NCBI GenBank assembly: GCA_964372095.1
Contig: CAYJPV010000022.1
Coordinates: 1-64,000, forward strand
From: CAYJPV01 sp964372095
GTDB lineage: Bacteria > Acidobacteriota > Vicinamibacteria > Vicinamibacterales > JAKQTR01
Length of the DNA stretch: 64,000 bases
Direction of reading: 5' to 3'
The notes beneath the pieces are model-generated. The model did not search any database, was not told where the DNA came from, and saw nothing but the letters and a program-made list of their open reading frames with translations. The translations under genes were made by a program, and so were the position numbers. Position 1 is the stretch's first letter; each line of letters begins with the position of its first letter. This document shows positions 16,567 through 24,484 of this stretch, one piece after another.

Positions 16567-17652
16567 GTGTCAAACCAGCTCGTCGAACTTGCCCTGAACC
16601 GTCCGCCAGATGCCCGAAGGGCCCACGTGCTGCTGTCGCTCGCAGACCAGTTGTTGTTCCTGATCGGCCAGCACGTTCCGGAATCGTCCGCCCGGAAGGC
16701 GACGGCCATCCGCCAGCGTATCGACGCCTGGCGGGCGGCGCTGCACCAGGAAACGGATCCGTTCGAGCTCGCCGCGCTGGCGCGGCAGGTCGTACTGGAC
16801 TGCGAAACCATGCTGAACCGGTTGCACGGCGAAGCCGCTGACCGAGAAGCGGAGTTCGTGGACCTGGTCAGCACCTTGCGCGGCGTCGTGGAGGCCATCA
16901 GGGGCAACGCGAGGCAGTTCGACGCCGAGATGCAGCATTCGGCCGGCGAACTGGAGCGGATGTCCGACATCCAGGACATCCGTGAGCTGAAACGCGCCCT
17001 GGTGCGCGAGGTCATCGTGCTGCGCACCACCATCGTTGAGCGGCAGAAGGCAGAGGCCCGCACGACCGAGCGCCTGGCGGCCCAGGTGAAGACGCTGGAG
17101 GATAACCTTCAGAAGGCGCGTGCGGAGGCGGCCACCGATGCGCTCACCGGCGTGCCGAACCGGGGCGGGTTCGACATGGCCGTGCGTGAGTGGATTGCCC
17201 GGGCGGTGAGCGAACACTGGGCCTTCACCCTGGGCATGATCGACCTGGACGATTTCAAGCGGATCAACGACACCCACGGCCACCAGGTCGGCGATCGGGT
17301 GCTGATTGCCGCCACCCAATTGCTGGCCGACGCCGCGGAGCAGGGTGAAGTCGTCTCGCGCTACGGCGGCGAGGAGTTCGCGTTCCTGATGCACGCGCCG
17401 ACCGCCGCCCAGGCGAAAGCCAGGCTCACCGCCGTGATGCAGCATATCGCCCCGGCGTACGAGTATGAGGTCGGCGGAGAGAAGCGGCACGTGACGTTCA
17501 CGTTCAGCGCGGGCGTCACCGAGTACGCCACCGGGGACACACCGGATTCGCTCGTCAAACGCGCGGACGAAGCGCTGTACGACGCGAAGCGGCGCGGCAA
17601 GAAGCGGGTCGAATGCCGGACGCGCAGTTTCCTGCGGGCCCTGGTCGGCTGA
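16567..17652 (+). CDS. GGDEF diguanylate cyclase
   Basis: A 361-aa protein making cyclic di-GMP from GTP. The N-terminal part (1-190) is helical with a likely coiled coil (about 140-195) and no recognised sensor. The C-terminal GGDEF domain has DALTGVPNRGGFD, MIDLDDFKRIND and the active-site GGEEF. No I-site RxxD is seen just before GGEEF. I prefer GTG 16567, with AGGAG 7 nt upstream, over GTG 16528, which has none. There are no membrane segments, so it is cytoplasmic. Confidence 0.88.
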   Translation: MSNQLVELALNRPPDARRAHVLLSLADQLLFLIGQHVPESSARKATAIRQRIDAWRAALHQETDPFELAALARQVVLDCETMLNRLHGEAADREAEFVDLVSTLRGVVEAIRGNARQFDAEMQHSAGELERMSDIQDIRELKRALVREVIVLRTTIVERQKAEARTTERLAAQVKTLEDNLQKARAEAATDALTGVPNRGGFDMAVREWIARAVSEHWAFTLGMIDLDDFKRINDTHGHQVGDRVLIAATQLLADAAEQGEVVSRYGGEEFAFLMHAPTAAQAKARLTAVMQHIAPAYEYEVGGEKRHVTFTFSAGVTEYATGDTPDSLVKRADEALYDAKRRGKKRVECRTRSFLRALVG

Positions 17653-17661
17653 CAGCCCGGC

Positions 17662-18837
17662 TCACGACTTCAGCCCCAGGACGCGGCGCCCCACGGCTGA
17701 CACCAGGCCGCTCACGCCGAAACGTTCCCGGAACATGCGCGCGTAGAGGCGCCCGGTATCCGACGGGGGGATCCGTCCGTCCGGTTTTGTGTGCAGCCCC
17801 ATCGCGGCGGTCGGACACGTCGTCACGCACAGGCCGCAGCCGATGCACCGTTCCACCTGAACCACCGCGGATGCTCCGTCGCAGGAGATCGCCGCCATCT
17901 GGCAGCGATCCACACACGCGCTGCAGCCGTGGCACGCCGCCGCATCGACGCGGGCCACGAAGTTGGTCGCGAAGAACTCGGCTGGCCGCGGCAACTTCCG
18001 GGCGGTCGCCAGGACGCCACAGCAACATCCGCAGCAGCAGCAGATGAACAGGGGATTCTGTGTATTCTGCGGCTCCACCACCAGGCCGTCACGATCGGCG
18101 CGGTCCAGGAACCCCAGTATTTCGTCCCGGCTGATGAAGCGGGCGTCGCCGCGCGCCACCATCGATCGGGCCGCCGGTCCCAGCGTCAGGCAGTGCTCGC
18201 GGTCGTGGGTCTGGCGGCAGGGCTCTCCCACCAGATCTTTGCCCTGCTTGCAGATGCAGTTCATCACCGCAAAAGGCCCCTCGGCCGTTCGCACGAACGC
18301 CCGGATGTCGTCGTAGCGGCCGACGACGCGCTCGGTGGGAATGGACGCGTTGACCGGCACCGTGCGCAGCTGTGGCGTGCGGGTGCTGTGGAACGACGCG
18401 CCGAACGCCTCGTCGGCGTAAGTCTCGACGTCTCGCTGCAGCGAAGCGGTCAGCCGGTTGACCTGCGCCTCGTAGAAGCCGACCACGAACACCGTCTTCC
18501 CGTAGAGCCGGCGGCCGACGCCGCCGACACGCTGCAGCAGGCCGCGCTCCGCCATCGAATCGAGGGCTTGCAGACACGAGTCACGGTCCACGGCGGTGCC
18601 GGCCGCTCGCACCTCTGCGCTCCGCACGAACCGCCGGAAGATCGTGCCGGGGCGCTCGGGAATGGTGCTGAGGCACAAGGCCAGCCGGGCATCGGCCGGC
18701 GAGTACAACTGGCGCAGGATCCGCAGTTCCGCCCCGGACGGACTGGGCGGGAACGGCACCGGCATCTTGTCGAGGTGCTGTTGCAGGCGGCGGTAGAGGT
18801 CGTCGTGACCGTCTGCAGGCACAGGCGTGGTCAACAT
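17662..18837 (-). CDS. Cysteine-rich 4Fe-4S ferredoxin-domain protein
   Basis: A 391-aa protein. The N-terminal half (about 35-130) looks like a winged-helix region. A middle cysteine group follows: Cys194, Cys196, Cys207, Cys216. A striking CCCCGCCCG lies at 266-274. A C-terminal pair of ferredoxin motifs completes it (C302, C305, C308, C312 and C331, C334, C337, C341). The last pair binds two 4Fe-4S clusters; the others could bind a further cluster or zinc. Electron transfer is likely, the partner unknown. The start ATG 18837 sits directly before a GGGCTCG heptad repeat. Confidence 0.8.
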   Translation of the reverse strand: MLTTPVPADGHDDLYRRLQQHLDKMPVPFPPSPSGAELRILRQLYSPADARLALCLSTIPERPGTIFRRFVRSAEVRAAGTAVDRDSCLQALDSMAERGLLQRVGGVGRRLYGKTVFVVGFYEAQVNRLTASLQRDVETYADEAFGASFHSTRTPQLRTVPVNASIPTERVVGRYDDIRAFVRTAEGPFAVMNCICKQGKDLVGEPCRQTHDREHCLTLGPAARSMVARGDARFISRDEILGFLDRADRDGLVVEPQNTQNPLFICCCCGCCCGVLATARKLPRPAEFFATNFVARVDAAACHGCSACVDRCQMAAISCDGASAVVQVERCIGCGLCVTTCPTAAMGLHTKPDGRIPPSDTGRLYARMFRERFGVSGLVSAVGRRVLGLKS

Positions 18838-18839
18838 AG

Positions 18840-18860
18840 GGGCTCGGGGTTCGGGGTTCG
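18840..18860. repeat. Heptad repeat island 5 (GGGYTCG)
   Basis: Three 7-bp units: GGGCTCG, GGGTTCG, GGGTTCG. They lie in the divergent promoter region just upstream of the ferredoxin-type gene. Confidence 0.75.
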
Positions 18861-18924
18861 GAACACCGGACACACAACGGGCCCGCCGCCACCGCACGGC
18901 GAGCCCGTCGATCGTCGCACAATC

Positions 18925-18973
18925 TCCTGTCTACTTCCTACTGTCTACTGACTACTGACTACCGATCACTGAC
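18925..18973. repeat. Heptad repeat island 6 (TACTGNC)
   Basis: Seven 7-bp units of TACTGTC/TACTGAC type with two decayed units. The island sits about 50 bp upstream of the -10 box of the flippase-like gene. Confidence 0.85.
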
Positions 18974-19022
18974 ACACAAGCCCCACGGTCGTCAATCTGA
19001 TGGAGGTTCGCGGGTTCGCGCC

Positions 19023-19028
19023 TACAAT
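19023..19028 (+). promoter_or_regulatory. -10 box (TACAAT) for the flippase-like gene
   Basis: TACAAT ends 6 nt before the ATG at 19035, and no ribosome binding site is present: a leaderless arrangement. Confidence 0.6.
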
Positions 19029-19034
19029 ACGGGG

Positions 19035-20159
19035 ATGACACGCCACCCGGTGCGCGAGCCTCAGCCCACGTCGAGGCACCCTGAGCCGCGCGGAGACGAG
19101 GCTGCAGCCGACCCGGTCGTGTCTGCCAGGCCGTCGCGCCGTGTCAGTTGGCTGGTGGTGATCTCGAGCGCGGCCGGTACCGTCTTGTTCGTGGCCGCGG
19201 TGCGTCACGTCGGCTGGCAGGAGATGCTCGACGGCATCCGGCGCGTCGGGTGGGGATTCTTCACCGTCGTCGCCCTCGGCGGATTGCGCTTTGCCACGCG
19301 CGCGCTGGCGTGGATGGCCTGCGTCGGCGGGCCGGTCCGCCTCCGTTTCAGGACGGCGTTCGAGGTCGTCCTCGCCAGCGATGCGCTGGGCACGCTGACG
19401 CCAGCCGGTCCGCTCGCCAGCGAACCGGCCAAGGTGGTCTTCGTCTCGGGCGGGCTGCCGCTGAAGGCCGCCTTGCCGTCCGTGGCCATCGAGAACATTC
19501 TGTACACCCTCTCCGCCGGCCTGATGATCGCCACCGGCGCGGTCGTGCTCCTGCAGACCGCCGCGCTCCAGGGTTCGATGCGGACCGCCAGCGCCCTCGC
19601 CGCCGCGGGTTTTGGCGCCGTCGCCATCGTGCTGATCGCGCTGGCCCGCACATCGCGGCGGCCCGTCCGCTGGATGGCCGGGCGGGTTGACCGCTTCCCG
19701 GGCGGGCCGCGCCTGGCGGGCTGGCTGCGTTCCTTGATCGACCTGGAGGACCGCACGCTGGGGTTCGCGGCAGACCGGCCGTGGCGATGGCTGGCCGTCT
19801 TTCTTCTGGAAGTGGGGTTCCACGCCCTCGCGGTCGTCGAAGTCTGGCTCACCTTGCGCTGGATCCTGCCGGCGGGGTCGCACCCGTCGTTGCTGGGCGC
19901 CTTCGTGCTCGAGTCGACGAACCGTCTGATCACCGTCGTCTTCAAGTTCGTGCCGCTCCGCGTCGGCGTCGACGAACTGGGCACGGGTGCGGTGACAACC
20001 CTGCTGGCGCTCGGCCCGGCCGCCGGTGTGACGCTGGCCGTCATTCGAAAAGGACGGACGTTGTGCTGGACCGCGGTGGGCGTGGCGTTGCTGCTGCGCC
20101 GCGGATGGATCACACGACGGACGCTGGCGGCGCTGCCCCCCGGTGGGGTCAGACCTTGA
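19035..20159 (+). CDS. YbhN/AglD-like flippase-domain membrane protein
   Basis: A 374-aa polytopic protein of the lysylphosphatidylglycerol synthase transmembrane-domain (UPF0104) family. It has about eight hydrophobic segments after a 35-residue hydrophilic start. The family segment ALGTLTPAGPLASEPAKVVF and a late KFVPLRVGVDELG are visible. Relatives move or make lipids, for example as flippases in glycolipid pathways; the substrate is unknown. The last codons (Gly-Val-Arg-Pro) and the TGA stop are encoded inside a REP-like hairpin, so the native C-terminus has been replaced or trimmed. Confidence 0.82.
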   Translation: MTRHPVREPQPTSRHPEPRGDEAAADPVVSARPSRRVSWLVVISSAAGTVLFVAAVRHVGWQEMLDGIRRVGWGFFTVVALGGLRFATRALAWMACVGGPVRLRFRTAFEVVLASDALGTLTPAGPLASEPAKVVFVSGGLPLKAALPSVAIENILYTLSAGLMIATGAVVLLQTAALQGSMRTASALAAAGFGAVAIVLIALARTSRRPVRWMAGRVDRFPGGPRLAGWLRSLIDLEDRTLGFAADRPWRWLAVFLLEVGFHALAVVEVWLTLRWILPAGSHPSLLGAFVLESTNRLITVVFKFVPLRVGVDELGTGAVTTLLALGPAAGVTLAVIRKGRTLCWTAVGVALLLRRGWITRRTLAALPPGGVRP

Positions 20160-20207
20160 ATTGCCACGTCCGGCGGGAGCCGGAGTGGCCATTCAAGGTC
20201 TGACCCC
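20145..20207. repeat. REP-like perfect hairpin, possible RAYT-mobilised element
   Basis: The outer arms GGGGTCAGACCTTGAAT (20145-20161) and its exact complement (20191-20207) are 17 bp each. Inner pairing continues (GCCAC with GTGGC, TCCGGC with GCCGGA) to a GGGA loop, so the whole 63 bp folds into one hairpin. Termini of this GGTCTGACCCC type are familiar to me from repeats near IS200-like REP-associated transposases, from memory only. No transposase lies in the window. It sits between two convergent genes and may also end transcription both ways. Confidence 0.75.
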
Positions 20208-20217
20208 GTCTAACCGT

Positions 20218-20931
20218 CTACAGCACGATCAGGCGAACGGCTGGCGGGAGCGCGCGATAGAGCGACTCGGCATCCTTCGGCTTGAGCACCAGGCGGAGCC
20301 GGATCGCATCCCGATCGCTGGCCCAGACGGCTGCACCGACGTCGCGCGCCTTCGCGCCGGCCCACGCCCGCAGGCGTGCCCAGCGCCCGAGGTCGGCGTC
20401 GGCTTCCCGCGGTCGCACCTCGACCGACCGTCCGTCCGCAAAACGAATGAGATACCGGGACGGCACGGGATAAAGTTCCTCGGCCGTGGGCGGAATCGGC
20501 GGCGTCTTGACCTCGCCTCCCGTCGTACCCGGTTCTGCTCCCTGCACCACGAGGCGGTCGATCTGCCGCAGCGGCTCGAGTGTGCCGTCGGTCCAGACCA
20601 CACCTTGCCACGCACGATCCGTGCGCCGCCCGTACCACGCGACCCGCGGCCGGCCAACCTGCGCACCCAGGACGGCATACCGCTGCAGTTCGGCGCCGCG
20701 GAGCATCAGCGCGAGGTCCGGCGCCGCCGGATCGAACACCAGGTAGAAGTCCTTGCTCGCGGCGAGTTCGATCTGCCGCTGCAGCAGCGCCATGCGCTGC
20801 TGCAGCGTGGCAACGTCCCGACGGACGCCGTCCAGTTGCGGGGCACCGGGGGCCCGCCCGCACGACGCCGCCATCACGGTCGCGAGCACCACCACGGCGC
20901 CGATGTTGACCACGCGCTGAGAGGCTGACAT
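20218..20931 (-). CDS. Probable lipoprotein with coiled coil, unknown function
   Basis: A 237-aa protein with an N-terminal hydrophobic stretch ending in MAASC (possible lipidation Cys24; the -3 Ala is weaker than Leu). A short coiled coil (about 34-60: repeated Leu/Gln) and a mixed domain with an acidic/basic C-terminal region follow. I do not recognise the family. The start has AAAGGGAG upstream. It lies downstream of the L,D-transpeptidases, but a hairpin in the 81-bp gap may separate their transcripts. Confidence 0.7.
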   Translation of the reverse strand: MSASQRVVNIGAVVVLATVMAASCGRAPGAPQLDGVRRDVATLQQRMALLQRQIELAASKDFYLVFDPAAPDLALMLRGAELQRYAVLGAQVGRPRVAWYGRRTDRAWQGVVWTDGTLEPLRQIDRLVVQGAEPGTTGGEVKTPPIPPTAEELYPVPSRYLIRFADGRSVEVRPREADADLGRWARLRAWAGAKARDVGAAVWASDRDAIRLRLVLKPKDAESLYRALPPAVRLIVL

Positions 20932-20947
20932 GACTCCCTTTCCCTGG

Positions 20948-20975
20948 GACCGCCTGGCACCCCCGTGAGGCGGTC
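20948..20975 (-). terminator. Hairpin between L,D-transpeptidase and lipoprotein genes
   Basis: An 8-bp perfect stem (GACCGCCT / AGGCGGTC) with a 12-nt loop. There is no T-run, so it may act as an attenuator or processing site rather than a full terminator. Confidence 0.4.
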
Positions 20976-21012
20976 GAGCAGCGCCGCTGCGGCCGTGCGC
21001 CGGCAGATCCCG

Positions 21013-21810
21013 TCAGTAGATATAGATACGCGTGCCGATCCTGGTATTCGCCCAGACCTGCCGCAGGTCGTCTCGTCCCACGCGGATGCAGCCATGGGAG
21101 ACGGCCCGTCCCAGCAGGCGTTCGTACAGCGTGCCGTGGATCATGAACCCGTTGCCGAAGTAGAGCGCGTACTCACCCAGCGACCCGTAGTCGAGACGAT
21201 CGGCCGGGTTCTTCGGGATCGCTTCGCCTTCTTCCACGAACGCCCAGTCCGGCTTCTTCCACACCGGGTTCGTGGTCCGCGACAACACTTCGAACCGGCC
21301 CCGCGGCGTGTCGAACACCCATTCGCGTTTCTTGCCGCCGCTCTCGCGCAGCACCATGCCCGAACCCGCCGAGCACACGGCTTCCAGGAGCGTATCGTCG
21401 TCCTTCTTCAGGTACAGGCGATTGTGCGTCTGGTCGATGACAATGTAGACACCGCGCGGGGCCGTGCCTCTGAGCCGCACGCCCAACTCCCGCTCGCGGG
21501 CCCTGAGCTTCGCGGCGACCTGCTTCAGTCCGCGTTCGTCAGCGGGTACGGACCCCGCCAGTGCCGGCGCGGCCGGCGCGTAGGGTTCGTAGCGGTAACC
21601 CGTCCCTGCGATGCCTGCGGCACCGAGCAGGCCAGTCGCGACAGCGACCGCCCACACGAGGCGGCGGCCGTACCAGGCCGGCGCGGGCGTCGGCGGCCCG
21701 ATGGCGCCGGATGGCGGCACGCCGGCGGAGCCGACTGCGGACGTGGCGTCAGGGCCGGCGCTCGGGCTGGCCGGCGCGGCGTTGCCCACCGAGTTCTGCG
21801 ATGGCTCCAT
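21013..21810 (-). CDS. L,D-transpeptidase (YkuD), membrane-anchored
   Basis: A 265-aa protein. A Pro/Ala/Ser-rich cytoplasmic start (1-48) leads to one membrane segment (about 50-70), a spacer, and a YkuD catalytic domain (about 125-265). The active site is His225 in IHGTLYERLLG and Cys241 in SHGCIRVG, the standard motif. Such enzymes form 3-3 crosslinks in peptidoglycan or attach lipoproteins to it. It overlaps the end of the preceding transpeptidase gene by 62 bp. The C-terminus (RIYIY) ends right after the domain, with no added binding module. Confidence 0.9.
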   Translation of the reverse strand: MEPSQNSVGNAAPASPSAGPDATSAVGSAGVPPSGAIGPPTPAPAWYGRRLVWAVAVATGLLGAAGIAGTGYRYEPYAPAAPALAGSVPADERGLKQVAAKLRARERELGVRLRGTAPRGVYIVIDQTHNRLYLKKDDDTLLEAVCSAGSGMVLRESGGKKREWVFDTPRGRFEVLSRTTNPVWKKPDWAFVEEGEAIPKNPADRLDYGSLGEYALYFGNGFMIHGTLYERLLGRAVSHGCIRVGRDDLRQVWANTRIGTRIYIY

Positions 21811-22930
21811 CGTTGTCGCTCCCCACGATTGTTACCGGTGTGCCGAGACCCACTCGGGCGAACAGTTCGTCGATCTCCGTGTTGGTCAGCGCCACGCAAC
21901 CTTTCGTCCAATCCCGGCCGCGCCCGCCTTCGCCATGGATCTCGATGAGGCCCCCGATGGACGCGGTCGCCGGCACAGCCCCGCTGCGGCGCGCCCGGGA
22001 GAACTCGATCCGGTCGTCCTGATTCGGATAGTCCAGCAGCAGGGCCTTGTAGTAGATGGACGCGCCGTTCGCTTTGCGGGCCACGACTCTGTAGCGCCCT
22101 TCGGGCGTGGCCCCGTCGCCGGCGTGCGACTTGTCCGCGATCCAGTTGAAGCCGAGGTCAACGCGGTACGTGCGCACGGCCGTGCCGCCCACGTAGAGGG
22201 TCAACGTGTGCGCTTCTTTGGCCACGATGATGGCCGGGCGGCCTTCGCGGCGGGACCATGCGACCGTCTCGGCGTGCCAGCGGCGCCACCGCGCCACCGT
22301 CTCGGCATCGGCGTAGCGGGCAGCCACCGCCGCCGCGTGGTCGCGCACCTGTGCCGCCAGGTCGATGGCAAGGCGCGCGCGTATCGTGGCCGTGCCGAAG
22401 TCAGCCTCGCGGGCGTACACCGACGCCTCCGCCAGCGCGCTGTGGGCCCGGGCCAGCAACGTGCGGCGCTCACTGCCGAGGTGAATGGTCCGCGCGAGGG
22501 CGTCGCTGGCCTCCACGGCCGCGCGGGCCTCCGCCACCAGCGCGGCTGAGGTCGCTTCGGCCGACGACCGCCGCGCCCCGGACAGCGTCAACGCCTCCTG
22601 TGCGTGCTGCACCGACTGGGAGTACAGCGCGACCACGGACGCAGCATCGGGCACGGGCCAGATGCGTGTTTCCTGGACTCGCTGGGCCGTCAGTGCGGCG
22701 TTGAACGTCGCCTCGGCCGTGCGGAGTTCTTCAGCCGCCCAGGTGCCAGCGCCGGCAGCGCGCGCCTGGGCGACAGCGGCGCGCGCCGCGCCTGCCGCCA
22801 CGCGGATGTCAGCGGCCCGCCGGGATCCGAAGGCAGAAACGGCCGCCGTCCCGACCGCCAGCAGGGCAAGTACGGCAAGGGCCGCGTGCCAGGTGAGCGG
22901 CACGCGGCCCTTCACAATCCGTCGCGACAA
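21749..22930 (-). CDS. L,D-transpeptidase with N-terminal helical DUF4398-like region
   Basis: A 393-aa protein with an N-terminal membrane segment (about 13-35). A long Ala-rich helical region (about 40-235) resembles the lipoprotein encoded just upstream. A YkuD domain follows with His332 in IEIHGEGG and Cys345 in TKGCVALTN. The fused helical part could bind or mimic the lipoprotein substrate. The apparent start is TTG 22930, 2 bp after the previous stop; GTG 22915 is an alternative. Neither has a good ribosome site, so translation is probably coupled to the lipoprotein gene. Confidence 0.85.
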   Translation of the reverse strand: MSRRIVKGRVPLTWHAALAVLALLAVGTAAVSAFGSRRAADIRVAAGAARAAVAQARAAGAGTWAAEELRTAEATFNAALTAQRVQETRIWPVPDAASVVALYSQSVQHAQEALTLSGARRSSAEATSAALVAEARAAVEASDALARTIHLGSERRTLLARAHSALAEASVYAREADFGTATIRARLAIDLAAQVRDHAAAVAARYADAETVARWRRWHAETVAWSRREGRPAIIVAKEAHTLTLYVGGTAVRTYRVDLGFNWIADKSHAGDGATPEGRYRVVARKANGASIYYKALLLDYPNQDDRIEFSRARRSGAVPATASIGGLIEIHGEGGRGRDWTKGCVALTNTEIDELFARVGLGTPVTIVGSDNDGAIAELGGQRRAGQPERRP

Positions 22931-22932
22931 GG

Positions 22933-23520
22933 CTATTTCTTCTTGGCGGCCATGGCCGTTTCAACGGCGGTCTTCACGTTGGTGGCGGCGGTCTTGGCGG
23001 CCTCGGCCTTGGCCTTGGCGTCGAGGAAACGGGCGGCCGTCAGCGCACCCTCGGCCTCGGTGATGGTGGTCCCGGCCGTGGCGAGGTCGGTCTTCATAAC
23101 CTCGATGTCAGCCGCCGACCCCTTGCCCTTCGGGGCCTTGTCCAGCAGCGCCTGCGCGTCAGTCAGCAGCGTCTTGGCTTCGGCGATCGCCGCTTCCGCG
23201 TCGGCCTTGGCCTTGTCCTTGCCCGCCACGGCGTCGGCGGCAGCTTTCTCGCCAGCGGTCTTGGCCGCGAGGGCCAGTTCCTTGGCCTTGTCGTACGACG
23301 CGAAGAACTTGCCCTCCTGGGCCTTCAGTTCGGCGTCGAGTGCCGCCTGCGCGTCCTGCGCGGCCTTCAGGGCATCGCCGGCGTATTCGCCAGCGCCCGC
23401 GGTCACTGCCGCGTCAACCGCAGCCTTGGCCGCGTCGATGTCGGCCTTCGGCGCCGACGCACAGCCTGTCACCATCAGCGCAAGCCCGGCAGCCAGCGCC
23501 CACATTCTCATCCCACGCAT
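22933..23520 (-). CDS. Ala-rich helical lipoprotein with C-terminal lysines (DUF4398/Lpp-like)
   Basis: A 195-aa protein with a perfect lipobox (Val17-Thr-Gly-Cys20). The rest is almost entirely Ala, Lys, Glu and Asp with heptad-like spacing, so a long helix or helical bundle is expected. It ends in Lys-Lys-Lys. Lipidated outer-membrane helices with a C-terminal lysine that L,D-transpeptidases join to peptidoglycan define Braun lipoprotein, and two L,D-transpeptidase genes follow directly. The ATG 23520 has AGGAGG 9 nt upstream. A consensus promoter precedes it. Confidence 0.82.
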   Translation of the reverse strand: MRGMRMWALAAGLALMVTGCASAPKADIDAAKAAVDAAVTAGAGEYAGDALKAAQDAQAALDAELKAQEGKFFASYDKAKELALAAKTAGEKAAADAVAGKDKAKADAEAAIAEAKTLLTDAQALLDKAPKGKGSAADIEVMKTDLATAGTTITEAEGALTAARFLDAKAKAEAAKTAATNVKTAVETAMAAKKK

Positions 23521-23579
23521 GTATATCAACCTCCTGTTGCGCCAGCCCGAGACCCCTCGTCCCTGGTGCGCAATCTCAG

Positions 23580-23608
23580 ATTATACGCCTCTCCGCCGGC
23601 GATGGCAC
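23580..23608 (-). promoter_or_regulatory. Sigma-70-type promoter of the lipoprotein/L,D-transpeptidase operon
   Basis: On the minus strand GTGCCA (23603-23608), 17 nt spacer, perfect TATAAT (23580-23585). The predicted leader is about 53 nt. This is the best-formed promoter seen in the window and fits high expression. Confidence 0.65.
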
Positions 23609-23694
23609 GGGAGGCGAGGGCCACAGGCGCCGGAGCGCCCCACGCGATGGACGCCGGGCCGCGGCGGTCCCGGGCGTGGGCCCGTGCACCGGCG

Positions 23695-24342
23695 TCAGCT
23701 CTTGCGCGTGAACACGTGGTGCACCACCATGGCGCCGGGCAGCCCGCCGCCTTCGATGCGGGTCACCGTCATCAACTGGCGGCCGTCCGCGGAAGGCGTG
23801 TACGTGCGCGTGACCTTGGGTCCGTCCTGAATCTTCTCCTCGATCACGAGCTGCGCGCCCGTCCACCGCGACTTGCTCTTGATGACGCCGTCGCCCGACA
23901 GGCGCTCCTGCTCCTTGCCGTCGACCACCTGCCTGATGGACCGGCCGTCGTCGGTCGTGAACAGGACGGCCGTGCCGTCGCGCACGATGGTCAGGCCGTC
24001 GGGCGGCTTCACGAGGTCTTGCATCAGGCGGGCCGACCGGCGCACCTCGTCGCGGTCAGCGGGGCGGCCGCTCCCGCCACCCATCCCGCCGGGTCGCATC
24101 CCGCCCCCGCCCCCGCCGCCGCCCCGTCCCCCCATCCCGCCGCGGGGCGAGGCCCCCATGGGCCGGTCGTCATCGGAACCGCGGCCTCCCCCGGGCTGGT
24201 CGCTGAGGTCCTTGTCGATCGTCCAGACGCCCACAATGCTGGCCGTGCCGGGCACGGCCTGTGGGTCCTGGGGACGGGCGGCAACCCCGGCCGTCACGGC
24301 CACGAAGGCCACTGTCAGTGTCACCAACCATTTGCGTGTCAT
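23695..24342 (-). CDS. Secreted protein with glycine-rich low-complexity stretch
   Basis: A 215-aa protein with a signal peptide (about 1-23) and a start IVGVWTIDKDLSD typical of a small beta-barrel domain that assays residual mass/weight-type conserved hypothetical proteins. A Gly/Met/Arg-rich insert (about 65-95) follows, then a lipocalin-like beta-rich C-terminal half (LTIVRDGTAVLFTTDDG ... KVTRTYTPSADGRQL). I do not recognise a function. The ATG 24342 has GGGAGAA upstream. Confidence 0.7.
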   Translation of the reverse strand: MTRKWLVTLTVAFVAVTAGVAARPQDPQAVPGTASIVGVWTIDKDLSDQPGGGRGSDDDRPMGASPRGGMGGRGGGGGGGGMRPGGMGGGSGRPADRDEVRRSARLMQDLVKPPDGLTIVRDGTAVLFTTDDGRSIRQVVDGKEQERLSGDGVIKSKSRWTGAQLVIEEKIQDGPKVTRTYTPSADGRQLMTVTRIEGGGLPGAMVVHHVFTRKS

Positions 24343-24433
24343 GCTGCTGTTCTCCCTGTGCAGGCGCGCATCCATTGTGACGCGCGCGGGGCGGCAAAGT
24401 CTGGACGAAGGTGTGAAAGAAGTGTGGCAGGGC

Positions 24434-24439
24434 TATACT
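24434..24439 (+). promoter_or_regulatory. -10 box (TATACT) for mini-ORF and DUF4412-like gene
   Basis: TATACT ends 6 nt before GTG 24446, the same spacing as the leaderless genes elsewhere in the window. Confidence 0.5.
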
Positions 24440-24445
24440 GCCGCC

Positions 24446-24484
24446 GTGAACGGGCAACCCTCGTATCGAAAGGACCGCAGATGA
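24446..24484 (+). CDS. Possible leaderless 12-codon upstream ORF
   Basis: GTG 24446 opens a 12-codon frame (VNGQPSYRKDRR) that stops at TGA 24482-24484, overlapping the ATG of the next gene as ATGA. The downstream gene's AAAGGA site lies inside it. This could be a leader peptide that couples translation, or chance. Confidence 0.35.
   Translation: MNGQPSYRKDRR

Noticed and set aside
24060..24150. Glycine-codon run as a repeat element
   Set aside because: It is in frame within the secreted protein gene and is low-complexity coding sequence.
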